From: Rhytidiadelphus loreus
Taxonomy: Eukaryota > Streptophyta > Bryopsida > Hypnales > Hylocomiaceae
NCBI GenBank assembly: GCA_947034895.1
Contig: OX344763.1
Location: forward strand, 16,523,001 to 16,587,000
Reading direction: 5' to 3'
Length of the DNA: 64,000 nucleotides
Below the pieces are notes generated by a model. It saw only the letters and a program-made list of their open reading frames with translations, searched no databases and was not told where the DNA came from. Positions within the stretch are counted from its first letter, which is position 1. Every line of letters starts with the position of its first letter. Shown in pieces: positions 36,861 to 50,103 of this stretch. A program made the position numbers and the translations under genes.

Positions 36861-37051
36861 CACTACAAGAGAAAGGGATGTTTTAAGTAGTGTCCTAGAC
36901 ATCACGTCTTTTAAGTAATGTCTTTTAAGTAAGGTTTTAAGTAAAATTTTACTAAAAAGACAGTCTTTTTAGTAAATTTTTACTTAAAAGACATTACTTA
37001 AAAGACGTGATGTCTAGGACACTACTTAAAACACCCCTTTCTCTTGTAGTG
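36861..37051. mobile_element. CACTA-type MITE, copy 1 (191 bp)
   Basis: It starts CACTACAAGAGAAAGGG and ends with the complement CCCTTTCTCTTGTAGTG. GTC flanks it on both sides (36858-36860 and 37052-37054) as a 3-bp target duplication. Almost the entire element is one hairpin, with arms sharing AAGTAGTGTCCTAGACATCA and further sequence. CACTAC termini plus 3-bp duplications are diagnostic of CACTA (En/Spm) derivatives. Confidence 0.9.
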
Positions 37052-37778
37052 GTCTAGTCTATAGTCTTGCAAGGAAGGTCGATATCTAAGAGGGGAAGGT
37101 TGCACTAGATGAAATGGAGGGTTGTTTCAGGTTTGTTCCCAGCTCCGTTCCCCAAGACCTCATCAAATATTGATGTCAGAAAAAAAAATTAATTCTCAAA
37201 ATGAAAAACAAAGTTTAAATTTATTTATTTTTCCAAAAAAAGTGACATAGTAGTCACTATGCCACGTCAGCGCAGCTCGCAAACTGCAATTTTGGCTAGT
37301 TTTGGTTAGTTCCCAGATAGGAAACTCACAACCCTCTAAAGTAGGAAAAAACATCTAATGATACCCAACATGGGAAGGCTGATATCCATTCAGTAGCCCT
37401 TTATCTGGCAATGACAACCATTCTCGATTAATCATCTCGTTTTTTTGTGTTTAACCCTTAAATGATGAGCTAGTCATTATGGAAATCAAATGTTTTAGAA
37501 CCGTGTGAACTATTGGCTTAAAAAAAAATGCAAAAGCACTCATTGGAAGTCAAATTACTATAGAAGACATTCCCTTTTCACACAATATTTGGAGGAATGA
37601 GTTGGGTCTAAATCTAGCCCTAGGGAATTTTTACCATTGGGCTTAGGCTCTAAATTTTTTCTCATTTTGCTTAAGATCTTAATTTCTATCACAAGGTTGG
37701 ATTACAAGTATCTAAACTTGAAATTTAGGGCCTTGCTATAGGATATCTAGACTTCAATTGCTTATAGTTGGGATCAAT
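37052..37778. other. Spacer between the two CACTA-type MITEs
   Basis: No gene. One family-type end, TTAACCCTTAAATGATGAGC, occurs at about 37451 without a clear partner. Confidence 0.3.
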
Positions 37779-37981
37779 CACTACAAGAAAATGGGGTCTT
37801 TTAAGTAGTGTCCTAGACATCATGTCTTTTAAGTAATGTCTTTTAATATGGTTTTTCAATAAATTTTTTCTTAAAAGACAGTTTTTTCAGTAAAATTTTA
37901 CTTAAAAATTGCATTAAAAGACATTACTTAAAAGACATGATGTTTAGGACACTACTTAAAAGACCCCATCCTATTGTAGTG
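37779..37981. mobile_element. CACTA-type MITE, copy 2 (203 bp)
   Basis: It starts CACTACAAGAAAATGGGGTC and ends GACCCCATCCTATTGTAGTG, with AAT on both sides (37776-37778 and 37982-37984). The arms carry the same TAAGTAGTGTCCTAGACATC block as copy 1, so both derive from one family. Nearly the whole element folds into a hairpin. Confidence 0.9.
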
Positions 37982-38317
37982 AATCTTTGCTTGGGGAGAT
38001 CACTCCTTGTAATTTAAGGTATACACCTGAGTTAAGAAGGTACTTGATGTGGGGCTATTTGCCTTAATTATTGCATTTAAGATGAACATATTTTTACATA
38101 AAAAGCTAAAAAGGGCATTTTCCAATACCCTACAATTTTTATAAATTCATTCATGCAAGTCTTTAAGAGGGGTTGTTTTACATATAAATTTTAAGTGTCC
38201 AATTTTCTCCTACCTCCATCCCTTCTTCACAAATTTTCTCTTCCTTCTACAGCATCTATGTATAGGATATACATTGTGAAATCAATAATGATCAATTAAA
38301 TTCAAGTGACAATTTTT

Positions 38318-39224
38318 AACCTCTAAAGGCCAATAACACCAATTGTCCATTGAATGAACAATTGAAACTCTGGATAGGTTCCTACGAAGTCAATTTTGGT
38401 TAGATGTTCATAAAATTTTGACACAAGATGTGAACATGTAGCCTCTTAGTGTAAATATAATTTTTTTCCACCCTAAACTTTTTTCACACCCCTTGCAATT
38501 GGGGCATCTTTGGAGCATTTGGGGGGCATCTTTTGTAAAAACTCTAATCAACTATTGAAATTTGGCATTTATGTCACTAATAAAATATGGCATACAATTG
38601 TCAAAAAAAATTTAGTTCTCAAATCACATTCTCAGAGGAGTCAAACTTTATTAGCTATGTTAGGGTGGTTTCAAGAAAAAACCTTTTCTTCTAACCTCAA
38701 GTCCTATTATCTTGCAATATGTGAAGTCAAAGTTCTTGAAATTTTTCCCACATGTTCTAAATATCTGTCTCTAATTTTTAACCATTTGGATTTCAAATAA
38801 GAAAATATCTCATTGCACAAGAAATCATAAAAAAAAACTAGTGTATTGCCAATGCACTTAACCTCTTTGCATTGCAGGTTGGTTCAAATTTTTCATAAGT
38901 GAACCTAACATCATATATTTATGAATATTCAAAATCCTCATTTTTGTATAGACCAAAAATTTTACTCCAAAAAGATTGAAAGTCTGCTAATACTAGTTTG
39001 TAGGAATAAAAATTTAAAAAAATTCTCACTTCAAACATTATAATCTTTCAATCCACATGGTCAAATGGACTAAAATTGTTTCCACACATTGCCATAACTA
39101 TATAATACACTTTTATATAGCTAGATTTTTTTTGAAATAATTTTTTTATTTTAGACAATGCATCAAAAATTGGCCACTTTGGATTTTTCCTCTTTCAAAA
39201 CACCCTCTAGTCTTTAGGGGTTAA
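38318..39224. mobile_element. TTAA foldback element, about 0.9 kb
   Basis: The left end TTAACCTCTAAAGGCC and the right end CTAGTCTTTAGGGGTTAA (minus-strand TTAACCCCTAAAGACTAG) agree at the termini. The interior frame at 38510-38800 has no recognisable product. Confidence 0.5.
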
Positions 39225-41089
39225 TAACATTGAACACTTTAGGATTTCTAATGAAACTATCCCATGAAAAATCTCATTCAATATGAGTGTGATTAACACA
39301 TATGGCTTCAAAGATTAGAGTTAATTGGTCTATAAATTATATCCTCATATTGTACAATTTTCAGTTTGTTGAACCCACTAAGGTAAACCTCCCTATTCAT
39401 ACAATGTGACAATTTTGCCACTTTTAATTGATGTCTTACATTTGCATTTAATTTTTTTTTATATATACACTATAAGTACCATGACACAATTTTAGTCAAC
39501 CACCCTTCATTGTAGATTTTCTTGACTATGTCCATTTTATCATCCATATGAAATTATTTTTCCACATCTATACTCATCATACTATGAAAAATTTACATGG
39601 CCTCTATTTGTCAAGGCTAACTTATGAATAAAAATTCCTATTATATGATGTTTTTACATACCCTAATTTATATATATATATATATTAGAGTGTGTAGCAT
39701 TTCATGAACCCTATAGTAGTTTTACAAATTATATAAAATTTATCCCCCTTGAATTAAATGGACCCTATCTTTTAACTCATGTAGTTTTCTAAAAACCATG
39801 AGTTATCTCCCCGGGAATCTTTGCCAATGAAATTTGACACATGTAGTACTAACAAAGTTAAGCTCCTTGTACTTAGATTTTTGTCAAGGGCTACTAGAGT
39901 CTGACACCTACCTAGTTCAAAAAATTTTGCTATATTTTTAGGATTAAGCACAGTACTAAGGGATTTGGCACCAAAAGGAGTTAAAGCTTTGCCGTCTAAA
40001 GGTGGAAACAAATTGAACCATGAACTAAAGAGTTGGGTAAGCTCAATCTTTGCCATACAAGGAAAAATGAGGGAAGTAGGGGACAAATTTTGATCTAGGG
40101 AAAGTTAGTAGAATGTTAAGGCTACTTTACACCTAGACACTAGGTCAATTTTTCCTAAGACCAATTGCACAAAATTTCAGCCCTTTTAGGGCTAGAGGCC
40201 ATTGTCGTAATGTTTTTTGTCTATCTGTAAAAGCACAGGGCTCTTGGTTGTGGTAATGTTTGTAAAAAAGAAGGAATCCTAACAAAATGCAAAAAAACCC
40301 TCAAGAAACCCTAATCCAACACCTATCCAATCTATGGAATCCAAAAGAATTCAATTCCTACAAAAAGTAAAAGAACAACATTATTGCTTTAGTAAATTTT
40401 CTTCACCTGTCACCTTAAAAGTTAACTCTCAAACCTTGTAAGATGCAATAGCACTCAAAGCCCCCTCAAATTTGCCTACTTCACCCTCTCAAAGTATAAT
40501 CCCTACAAGACCACAAAAAGTAAAGCAACCTGCAAGACCACAACCACAATTCATTCAATAACTTGCAAAAAGATATGATCCCAAGAATGATGATATATTA
40601 AATTAACTTTAGTTCCTCCTCACTTAAATTACATGGCTTTATTCAAACCAAGATCATCCAAGTCCAAATAAAAAAGCCAAAGCCAAAATAAGTGAGCTCC
40701 AAAGATAGAAGCTAAGCCTTTAAGTACTTGTCAGAAGGACTCAACGCTATCAATGATATAAGACAAATGCTCTTTTGAAAAGCATCTACCGAGCTTGCTA
40801 TTAAACCCACTTATTAAGGCTAACAACCCTTTGAAAAATGAAGGACAAATGCCCTACCAATCCTTCCAACTTTTTGACTTCTACTACCAACCCTTCAACT
40901 TGGAACCCACTTAAATTAGTAAGATGCCTATCTTCAACTAATTGACCATCCACATCACGACATCCACCCCTTCTAAACGTGTACATCTTTCGATATATAC
41001 TAATTTAGAACTAAAAATGATGTGGGCCTCTTTTACTCTTCAAGCCTTTGATCTTCATCCATGTCCTTATTGTTTTCATCTTGAACTCC
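39225..41089. other. AT-rich spacer
   Basis: Holds an (AT)n run at 39669-39685. A 104-codon minus-strand frame (39772-40086) and a shorter one (40801-40986) show no recognisable family. Otherwise nothing is seen. Confidence 0.3.
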
Positions 41090-41580
41090 TTCGGAATCTT
41101 CAAACAGACGATCTTCTCCACGACAACAAAACAACTTGATACATTTACCTATAATTGGAATCTTCAACTTTGATCCATCCAACTCTCACAACAAATATGT
41201 AGCATTGTCATAAGCCTACTTAACAACATATGGTCTGAACCATTGTTTGACAAACTTCCTCATTGTACTATGTTGATTATCCATGCTACTATCATATACC
41301 AACACCCACCATTCTAAATCAGTTGAGAGTGTATTTGATGCTTGCAGTCAAACCTATCCTTATTCTTCTCCTTTGCTTCTTTCAACCTCATGATAGTAGT
41401 CTCAATATCATTTGGCCTTCTTTCAAGCTAACAAATTCACAGTGCTAATAGTTCCTCCTTGTTAAGACCATCTTCTCATAGTAATACATTCCATGTAGGC
41501 ACAACTTCCTCAATTGGCATTACTGATTTTTGCCTATATATCAATTTAACAGTAAAGACCCATATTTGAAATAGAGGTGA
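41090..41580 (-). pseudogene. Decayed Ty3/gypsy integrase C-terminal fragment
   Basis: Minus-strand pieces in order: YRQKSVMPIEEVVPTW, then ERPNDIETTIMRLKEAKEKN, KDRFDCKH, MRKFVKQWFRPYVV, and AYDNATYLL-ELDGSKLKIPIIGK. This is the order of the C-terminal end of plant Ty3-type polyproteins (the LPIE motif, then the RLKEAR helix, then the GPYVV...NATY...ELDG chromodomain-proximal module). Several stops interrupt it, and the upstream catalytic core is absent. Confidence 0.65.
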
Positions 41581-42391
41581 AATTTGTTGCTTGATTCCGA
41601 AATGATAGATAAAATAGTACATAAGTTATGTGGGTAGTCTCTCATTTGAGCTCTTCCCCACTTATAGGCCTCAAAGTTATAGTACAAAAAATCTAAAAAA
41701 CTTTAGAATGCAAAACCCACGCATTCAAATTGTGATTCAAAATACAAAATTTGGCTTGATAGATGTAGATCTTGAAGACAAACTAAGAATGACTTCAAAA
41801 AATTGGATCGTAGTTGAGTATAAAAGATGCTATCGTCACGAGTCCTTGAAAAAGAAAGTCCCTTAAGTTGAGTCTGACAATCAAGGTTTTATTGTTTAGG
41901 TATGGTAGAAGAAACTATTTCGAACAACCCCTTGTCATGGCTTTTTTACATTGACCTATTGTGGACAATAGTTGGATGGACTATTCATTGAGAAAGATTT
42001 TCTATTGTGTACCTTCTCGTCCACTCATCTCTCTTCCTTCCTTGCATAGAGAGAAGTGCCGAAGCTAACTGGAATAGGTGAGTCTTTGAAACCAGAATGG
42101 GTCTTAATGAAAAATCCACATTTATATTGAATAAAATATTCATTCTTGGGAAAGATTTTTATTACTATTACGGAGTATTTTTTTCCATTCTTCCTCATCC
42201 TTAAGTTTGCACACATTGAGCTCACTTTCTCAACGAATTTCCCATGTCACACATGCTGAAATGCTTAAGTTACCAGGAATAGGTACTTCTACCTTACCAA
42301 AGTATAAGGTAGTAGAATTATCAATTTCTCACTGACACAGTGACACCTACACATCTTAATTATACTTGAAATCAAGATCTAGGAAAAAATC

Positions 42392-42434
42392 GACATTTGA
42401 CCCCAACTTTTCGGTTGTTTTGGGGTCAAATGTC
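42392..42434. repeat. Perfect hairpin
   Basis: GACATTTGACCCC and GGGGTCAAATGTC are exact complements separated by 17 bases containing TTTTCGGTT. It could be a terminator-like RNA hairpin or a small element remnant; no function is visible. Confidence 0.6.
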
Positions 42435-42826
42435 ATCGACAGGCACCAATCAATTTCCTACCTACCGATGAATCCCCTAGCACAGACCTACACTGAAAGC
42501 AACACCTCACCTAAATCCAAAGCTCTATTCTCAGAGCAACGCTAATGATATAAAATACAAAATGAACTCTAATGTTTTGAGACATTTGTATCCTAAAAAA
42601 CATACCACAAGATTCAGACAAATTGTGAACACTGCACAGTAAAGATCAACAAAAGCGAAAAAATCTTTCCTAGGTCAGCCCTTGAAGACATACTGGTATC
42701 ATACTGCTAAGGAATATCACACCTTGATACTGTAGATGGGTCTCGAGATGTACACCATATTTCAGATCAGCAATACACATGGTGGAAACAGCTTAAGCCA
42801 AGAGGAATTCATTCTCTGCTACAAGA

Positions 42827-42835
<9 letters not shown>

Positions 42836-42858
<23 letters not shown>

Positions 42859-42859
42859 A
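42836..42859. repeat. GATT microsatellite
   Basis: Six or so uninterrupted GATT units. Confidence 0.8.
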
Positions 42860-43160
42860 GAATGCGATTCAGAGTCACAATGGTAACAAAGATCACAGGA
42901 AAAGGTCATTCTTGTCACAAAACGTATAGGGACTAAGCACTTCCTGCAAGTCGGTACTTGAATGAATCAAGCAATAATAGCCCTTATATCTAGAAGGCTG
43001 ACTAAGCAGACTCTACGAGCAAGGGTCCTAATTTTAACAGGAAGTGTTAATACTGCATGAGATTTCGCAGCTTCTACATCAATTCACCAGAAGCTCTCTA
43101 AGTGAAGTTTCTAGAACCATTCACTATGCAACCCAAAGAAGCCACATGAGTCGTGTAACC

Positions 43161-43183
43161 TCTACTCTACTCTACTCTACTCC
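43161..43183. repeat. CTCTA microsatellite
   Basis: Four uninterrupted CTCTA units, about 130 bp downstream of the guanosine deaminase stop codon. Confidence 0.75.
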
Positions 43184-43315
43184 CTCCACTAGATGTACCA
43201 CGAACTAAGGGTAAACTGAAAAAGTGGCACCTATTGAATGGATCAAATAGTGCATTCATATCATCTACCTTCTGAAGCGACTAGTATCTATTTGTTGTAC
43301 GTCTTTTTGCTGGTA

Positions 43316-45640
<2,325 letters not shown>

Positions 45641-45698
45641 GTAACTTCTAGCTCTCCTCCAAGCCTGACAGATAAACCCAGACGTTCGCCAACGATAG

Positions 45699-45710
45699 TC
45701 ACTGTTCCAT
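45699..45710 (-). promoter_or_regulatory. Three-codon upstream ORF in the guanosine deaminase leader
   Basis: ATGGAACAGTGA (Met-Glu-Gln-stop) lies 58 nt upstream of the main ATG, just after the leader-intron acceptor (GTGCAG|GTAATT at 45717). Very short upstream ORFs usually lower translation of the main frame; that effect is inference here. Confidence 0.45.
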
Positions 45711-45716
45711 AATTAC

Positions 45717-46692
45717 CTGCACAACCCGTTCAATCAAACCCGATCATCAATCAAAACGCAACCACTGAACATTAATATCGAACAAAATTGAACACCAAAC
45801 ATGAACAAGACACCTCATGCACAAACAAGAGGACTAAAATGATCAAGAATGGGCCAAGATTGACAACTTTCATTAGATTCACATCTTCTGTAAGTTAGAG
45901 ATCACAAGTGTCGTCCAGTATCTCCGGTTCTATTTCATAATGGAACTTTATTTGTTTATCAGAGGTAACTCTTGTAACATCTATCTTAAAACCTTGACAG
46001 ATTATGCTATCTCTTGTCTCTCATTACGTTCCAACTTCTTACAATTTCGGAGCCTATATTGAAGCCGAGATCAGCTAATTTGGTCAACTACAAATCCTTA
46101 AACCTAAGCAATCCGAAACTCAATCAACAATCCGACCGCAGCTCCCAGGGAATGGCATCTCAAATTACAACGTTCTGGCGCAAATAGATCATGAAACACA
46201 AAAAAATAGAAAACTCCATTCATACAAACAACAAAACCACCACAAACACGCAAACTTCGCAAAAAAAGTCAAAAAGCCAAAAATCTCAAGCTGAGGATTA
46301 AGCTCAACCACAATTCCGCCGATCAAATACTCCGAACACAAAGCCTCATCAGGGAATACCATCCTCAGGAACAAATGCCGAACTATAGATCGCAAAAATT
46401 TCTTCGACACGGAGTCCAAAATTTCTTCGACACAGACAACGAGATGCCACCGACAATTACACTCCCAAAGGGAACAGACAAGACCAAACTTCTCTCCCAC
46501 TACTGACTCCGTCCCAAGAGGAGAATTGGCGACCAATAGCACCGCAAGTCCAATCACGGAATCAGGAATCTTATGAAAGATAATTAACGGAAAGCCAAAC
46601 GAATGCGATAAGAAGTGGGGACCCCCTGGGAAAGGAAGGCAAAAAAGAAAAGAGTTGAATCGTTCAAGAGCGCGGCTCGATCAAAAGCATAC
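45717..46692 (-). other. Leader intron of guanosine deaminase
   Basis: The donor (CTGACCAG|GTATGC, 46692) and acceptor (TTGTGCAG|GTAATT, 45717) bound a 976-nt intron in the 5' leader. The first, non-coding exon starts at 46693 and extends up to perhaps 46800. A 122-codon minus-strand frame inside (46189-46557) has no recognisable domain. Leader introns often raise expression in plants. Confidence 0.5.
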
Positions 46693-46799
46693 CTGGTCAG
46701 GTTGAAATCTCCGCCACTCAGGGGGTGCAGTGCGATGGGGAAGGTCAGGGGTGGGGGGAGATGGAGTGGAAGCTTTACTTAGTCGGGAGGAGCAATGGC

Positions 46800-48666
46800 G
46801 AGAGTGACGATGCAATTAGGGTTTGTGGGGTCCAGGACGGACTCCTCGGATGGATTAGCATTCTGAGAAAAACAATTTAAGGTAAGTTTTAAGGTTAATT
46901 TTTCTTAGGGCAAATTTTCATGTGGAGTTGGAATTGGAAATCAAATTTTAAGTTTTTTGGAATTGGAATTGTTTTGATCAACTTCTATGATGTTTACATT
47001 TCTATATGAGAAACTACATTTTAGGTGTAGCTTTGTCTTGTTGTAAAACTTAAAGCAACCGAAAAATTTAGGTCTAATCTTAATATTCATATTTAGTTTT
47101 TTGGAAGTTAGAAGTTTGCTCCCCCCACTTTTCAAGTATTTCTCCCTATAATCTTGCCAGCAATCTATTACGATTCCCCCTCCCCTTTCAAATATTGCAC
47201 ACTTCTATGTGGAGTTCCGGAATTTTTTTTGTCACTTCTACCAATTCTGGCACATGGAAGTTTGCCCTAAGTTAAGAGGTTCAAAAAATGTGCCTTTGAG
47301 AGATGATTGCATTTGGGGGAAGCTAAATTCCTTTGGTGAATATTTTATAGTAAATTTTCATAGAAAGAAAAATGGAATTGGCATTTAATCCAAGTTGTTT
47401 CATATTTTTTGGACCTTTATAGAATTAGTTATCAATTTTGTAGTTGGAACCACATAAATCATTAAAAGCATCTATAGTAGTAGAAAAGGGTGGTCTTTAG
47501 GCACCAAGGAATAGTGCTTCAACATAATGCCCAAAGCCCATGTTGGCACTAGCTTGGTGCCAATGTGGGCCTTAGGCACCATTCTCTAACACTATTCCTT
47601 GATGCCCTAAGATTGCAATTCTATTAGTGTCACCCTTGATATGTTCACCTTGGATACTTTAAATTAACAAATGCAATTGGTACATTGAAGATTAAAAAAA
47701 TGTACCTTTGTATTAGAGAACGTTGTTTTAGAGCCCAATCACTTTATGAACCTCCTAGTACCTTAATAGCAGCTAGAGAGGGTCCGAATGAAGGTTTGTA
47801 GACAGTTTGCGCATGGTTCCTAATGTTGAAGTGTAAAAGCTTTTGTCAAAGGTTGTCTAGTTCCTAAGAGAGTTGGCATCCACTACATGGATTATTAGTA
47901 AATTTTCAAGAACTTATTGTCTAAACTACAAGAAATAGATGAAGTACATCCAAATATGTTGAAACACAAATTTTTGGTCATTCTATAGTAATGTGACTAG
48001 TGTAGTCCTTCAATGCTTCATAAATTATTGTGGAAAGTTCTAAATGATTTTATGTAGGAACAAAAAAGAAAAAAAAAACTTGTAAAAATGAAGATTTGAT
48101 GTCTAGATTGTTCTCATGCCATAATTTATTTTGCCAAAAAATAGATAAAAATCTACAATGGCCTTCATCCCACAAATTTTTAGAGGCTAATATTGAAGTG
48201 TATGACAAAAGGACTTACAAGTAGACACTTCAAACAATTAGAGCAATTTTCATTATTAAATTATCATAAATTATTTTGGTTCTTCTTGGCAATTCAGAAA
48301 AGATTTCATAATACTTTGTTGCACACTTTTAGATATCATGTGAACTAATTATGATTTTCCAAAGTCTAACTTAGTAGATATTTAGAACTATGCCCTATTT
48401 TTGATGTACATAGATTGAACATCTTGAATTGAGTATTTATTTTTTTCACAATTTTTAAGGGCATGCTTTTAGGTAGGTGCTTAGAAATGGACATGTGACT
48501 AACTTTTGTTAGGGATTGTGTAGAGTAGTGTTACAAGCCTTCTACAAGTGGTGATATTTTGATTTTTAATTTTTTCACTCTTGTGCATCTACAAAGTAAA
48601 TTCAAACTAAAAAATAACAATTTCCTCCAATAGACAATAATTTGATGTAAAAGAACTTAACCACAT
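46800..48666. other. Upstream flank of guanosine deaminase and spacer
   Basis: The promoter side lies near 46.8-46.9 kb. The rest is AT-rich, with a foldback at 47495-47611 and no supported gene. Confidence 0.35.
47495..47611. repeat. Foldback hairpin, about 117 bp
   Basis: TTAGGCACCAAGGAATAGTG at the left is mirrored by CACTATTCCTTGATGCCCTAA at the right. An inner pair, CCCATGTTGGCAC and GTGCCAATGTGGG, forms the stem near the loop. Confidence 0.6.
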
Positions 48667-48668
48667 TA

Positions 48669-48968
48669 CACTAAAAAGTATATTTAGTGTTGGATTACAT
48701 TTAGTATACTTACCACCCTGGCTACTCCACACAACACTAAATCTAAACTTTGTGGGAATTAGTGTAATATTAGACTTCAATGCGTACCATAGAGTACATT
48801 TAGGTTTACCAGATTTCAGATTTGCCATAGAGTACAGATTTCAGATTTACCATAGAGTACATTTAGTGTTAGAAATTAGATTTAATGTTACTTACTTTAG
48901 TAGGATTAATGATATTTAGTGTCAAGGTTCGTAAATAGCGTTGCTTTCACTAAATATATTTTTTAGTG
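48669..48968. mobile_element. TA-flanked MITE related to the pogo-type element (300 bp)
   Basis: Ends TA-CACTAAAAAGTATATTTAG and minus-strand TA-CACTAAAAAATATATTTAG match at 18 of 19 bases after TA. The start CACTAAAA...TTTAGTGTTGG parallels the 16339-21676 element. Inside, GATTTCAGATTTGCCATAG and CATAGAGTACATTTAG units repeat. Confidence 0.75.
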
Positions 48969-49116
48969 TAGTCGAAACAAAACAATGAAACATAACCATC
49001 AAGCTTAAGTAAAGATCTCAACCTTCAATTATTAAGAAGGAACAACCTTCTAAAATTAAGTCTCTTTTTAGTTTTATAGTTCTTTCAAGTTTAGTCTTAT
49101 AGTTAAGTTGCTGCTT

Positions 49117-49488
49117 GTTTGACAAGTGATAAACTAGAATCTTATCAAGATGAAAGGTTCCTTCAAACCTTTATTTCTTCAATTTATTCTATGGATGATC
49201 ATCAATCAAAGTACAATGCATAGTCATACATATATACCTGTCTATTTCTAGTGATAAAGTAGAATCTTATCAAGATGGAAGGTTCCTTCAAGCCTTCATT
49301 TCTACAATTTGTTCTATAGATGATAATCAATCAATCAAAGTACAATGTCTACTCATATATACTAATATACATGCTTATTTGTCCTAGTGATAAACTAAAA
49401 TCTTATCAAAATGGAAGATTCTTTCAAGTCACATTTTCTACAATTTTTTTTGTAGATGATCATCAATCAATTAAAGTATAGTGCCTAG

Positions 49489-49530
<42 letters not shown>

Positions 49531-49640
49531 TTGCATGTTTTGACTATTTTAGTGATAAACCATAGTCTTATCAAAATAGAAGGTTCTTTGAGGCTTGAAG
49601 CCTTACTTCTACATTTCATTCTATTGATAATAGGGGACAC
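49117..49640. repeat. Tandem repeat, four units of 125-165 bp, with an (AT)n tract
   Basis: Units start around CTTATCAAGATGAAAGGTTC at 49141, 49266, 49402 and 49567, each followed by TTC-TTCAAG, TTTCTACAATTT and ATGATCATCAATCAA-like blocks. The AT microsatellite at 49491-49528 lies in the third unit and explains its greater length. Confidence 0.75.
49491..49528. repeat. (AT)n microsatellite
   Basis: An uninterrupted run of 19 AT units. Confidence 0.9.
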
Positions 49641-50103
49641 TAAACCACTCATAGTCATTACAACTAAAGCCCATGGAACTACACATACACCTTTTAATGC
49701 ATTCCATGACACTTCAAGTATAGTAAGACTTTTGAAGTTCAATTGAAGATCTAAATTCTAGTGTGAAATTTGCTCAAGAAGATAATAACTAATAGACTTG
49801 CTACAAGACAATCCAAATTTGAAACGACAATTCACGAATAAGAAGAATTTCTTTCAATTAGGCATTGCTATTCCTCACCATTTGTCTAATTACACAATTT
49901 GGCACTCTACTCTTAGAAACACAAGCTCTAGAAACACCTGACTTAATCTAGCTTTACTACAAATGGAACTTTCATTCCCAATTTTTTAATTTTTTTTACT
50001 TTATTCTAGTTTTATCCAACTTCGTCTTTGCTACTATTCACACTCCATCCTCCAATTCTATACAAGCATATTCCAAATATGTACACAAATAGACATTGAC
50101 CCA

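Larger units (their letters stand above)
41581..43315. other. Spacer and 3' flank of guanosine deaminase
   Basis: No gene supported. It holds a perfect 13-bp hairpin at 42392-42434, a GATT microsatellite at 42836-42859 and a CTCTA microsatellite at 43161-43183. The gene's 3' UTR probably lies just below 43316. Confidence 0.35.

Noticed and set aside
39772..40086. 104-codon minus-strand frame
   Set aside because: No family resemblance, no neighbours of the same style and no splice context; chance openness is likely.
41581..41866. Further Ty3 polyprotein upstream of the integrase fragment
   Set aside because: Translation of the minus strand above 41580 shows no recognisable integrase core; the plus-strand 78-codon frame is unrelated.
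46189..46557. 122-codon minus-strand frame upstream of guanosine deaminase
   Set aside because: It lies inside the leader intron defined by good splice sites and has no recognisable domain.
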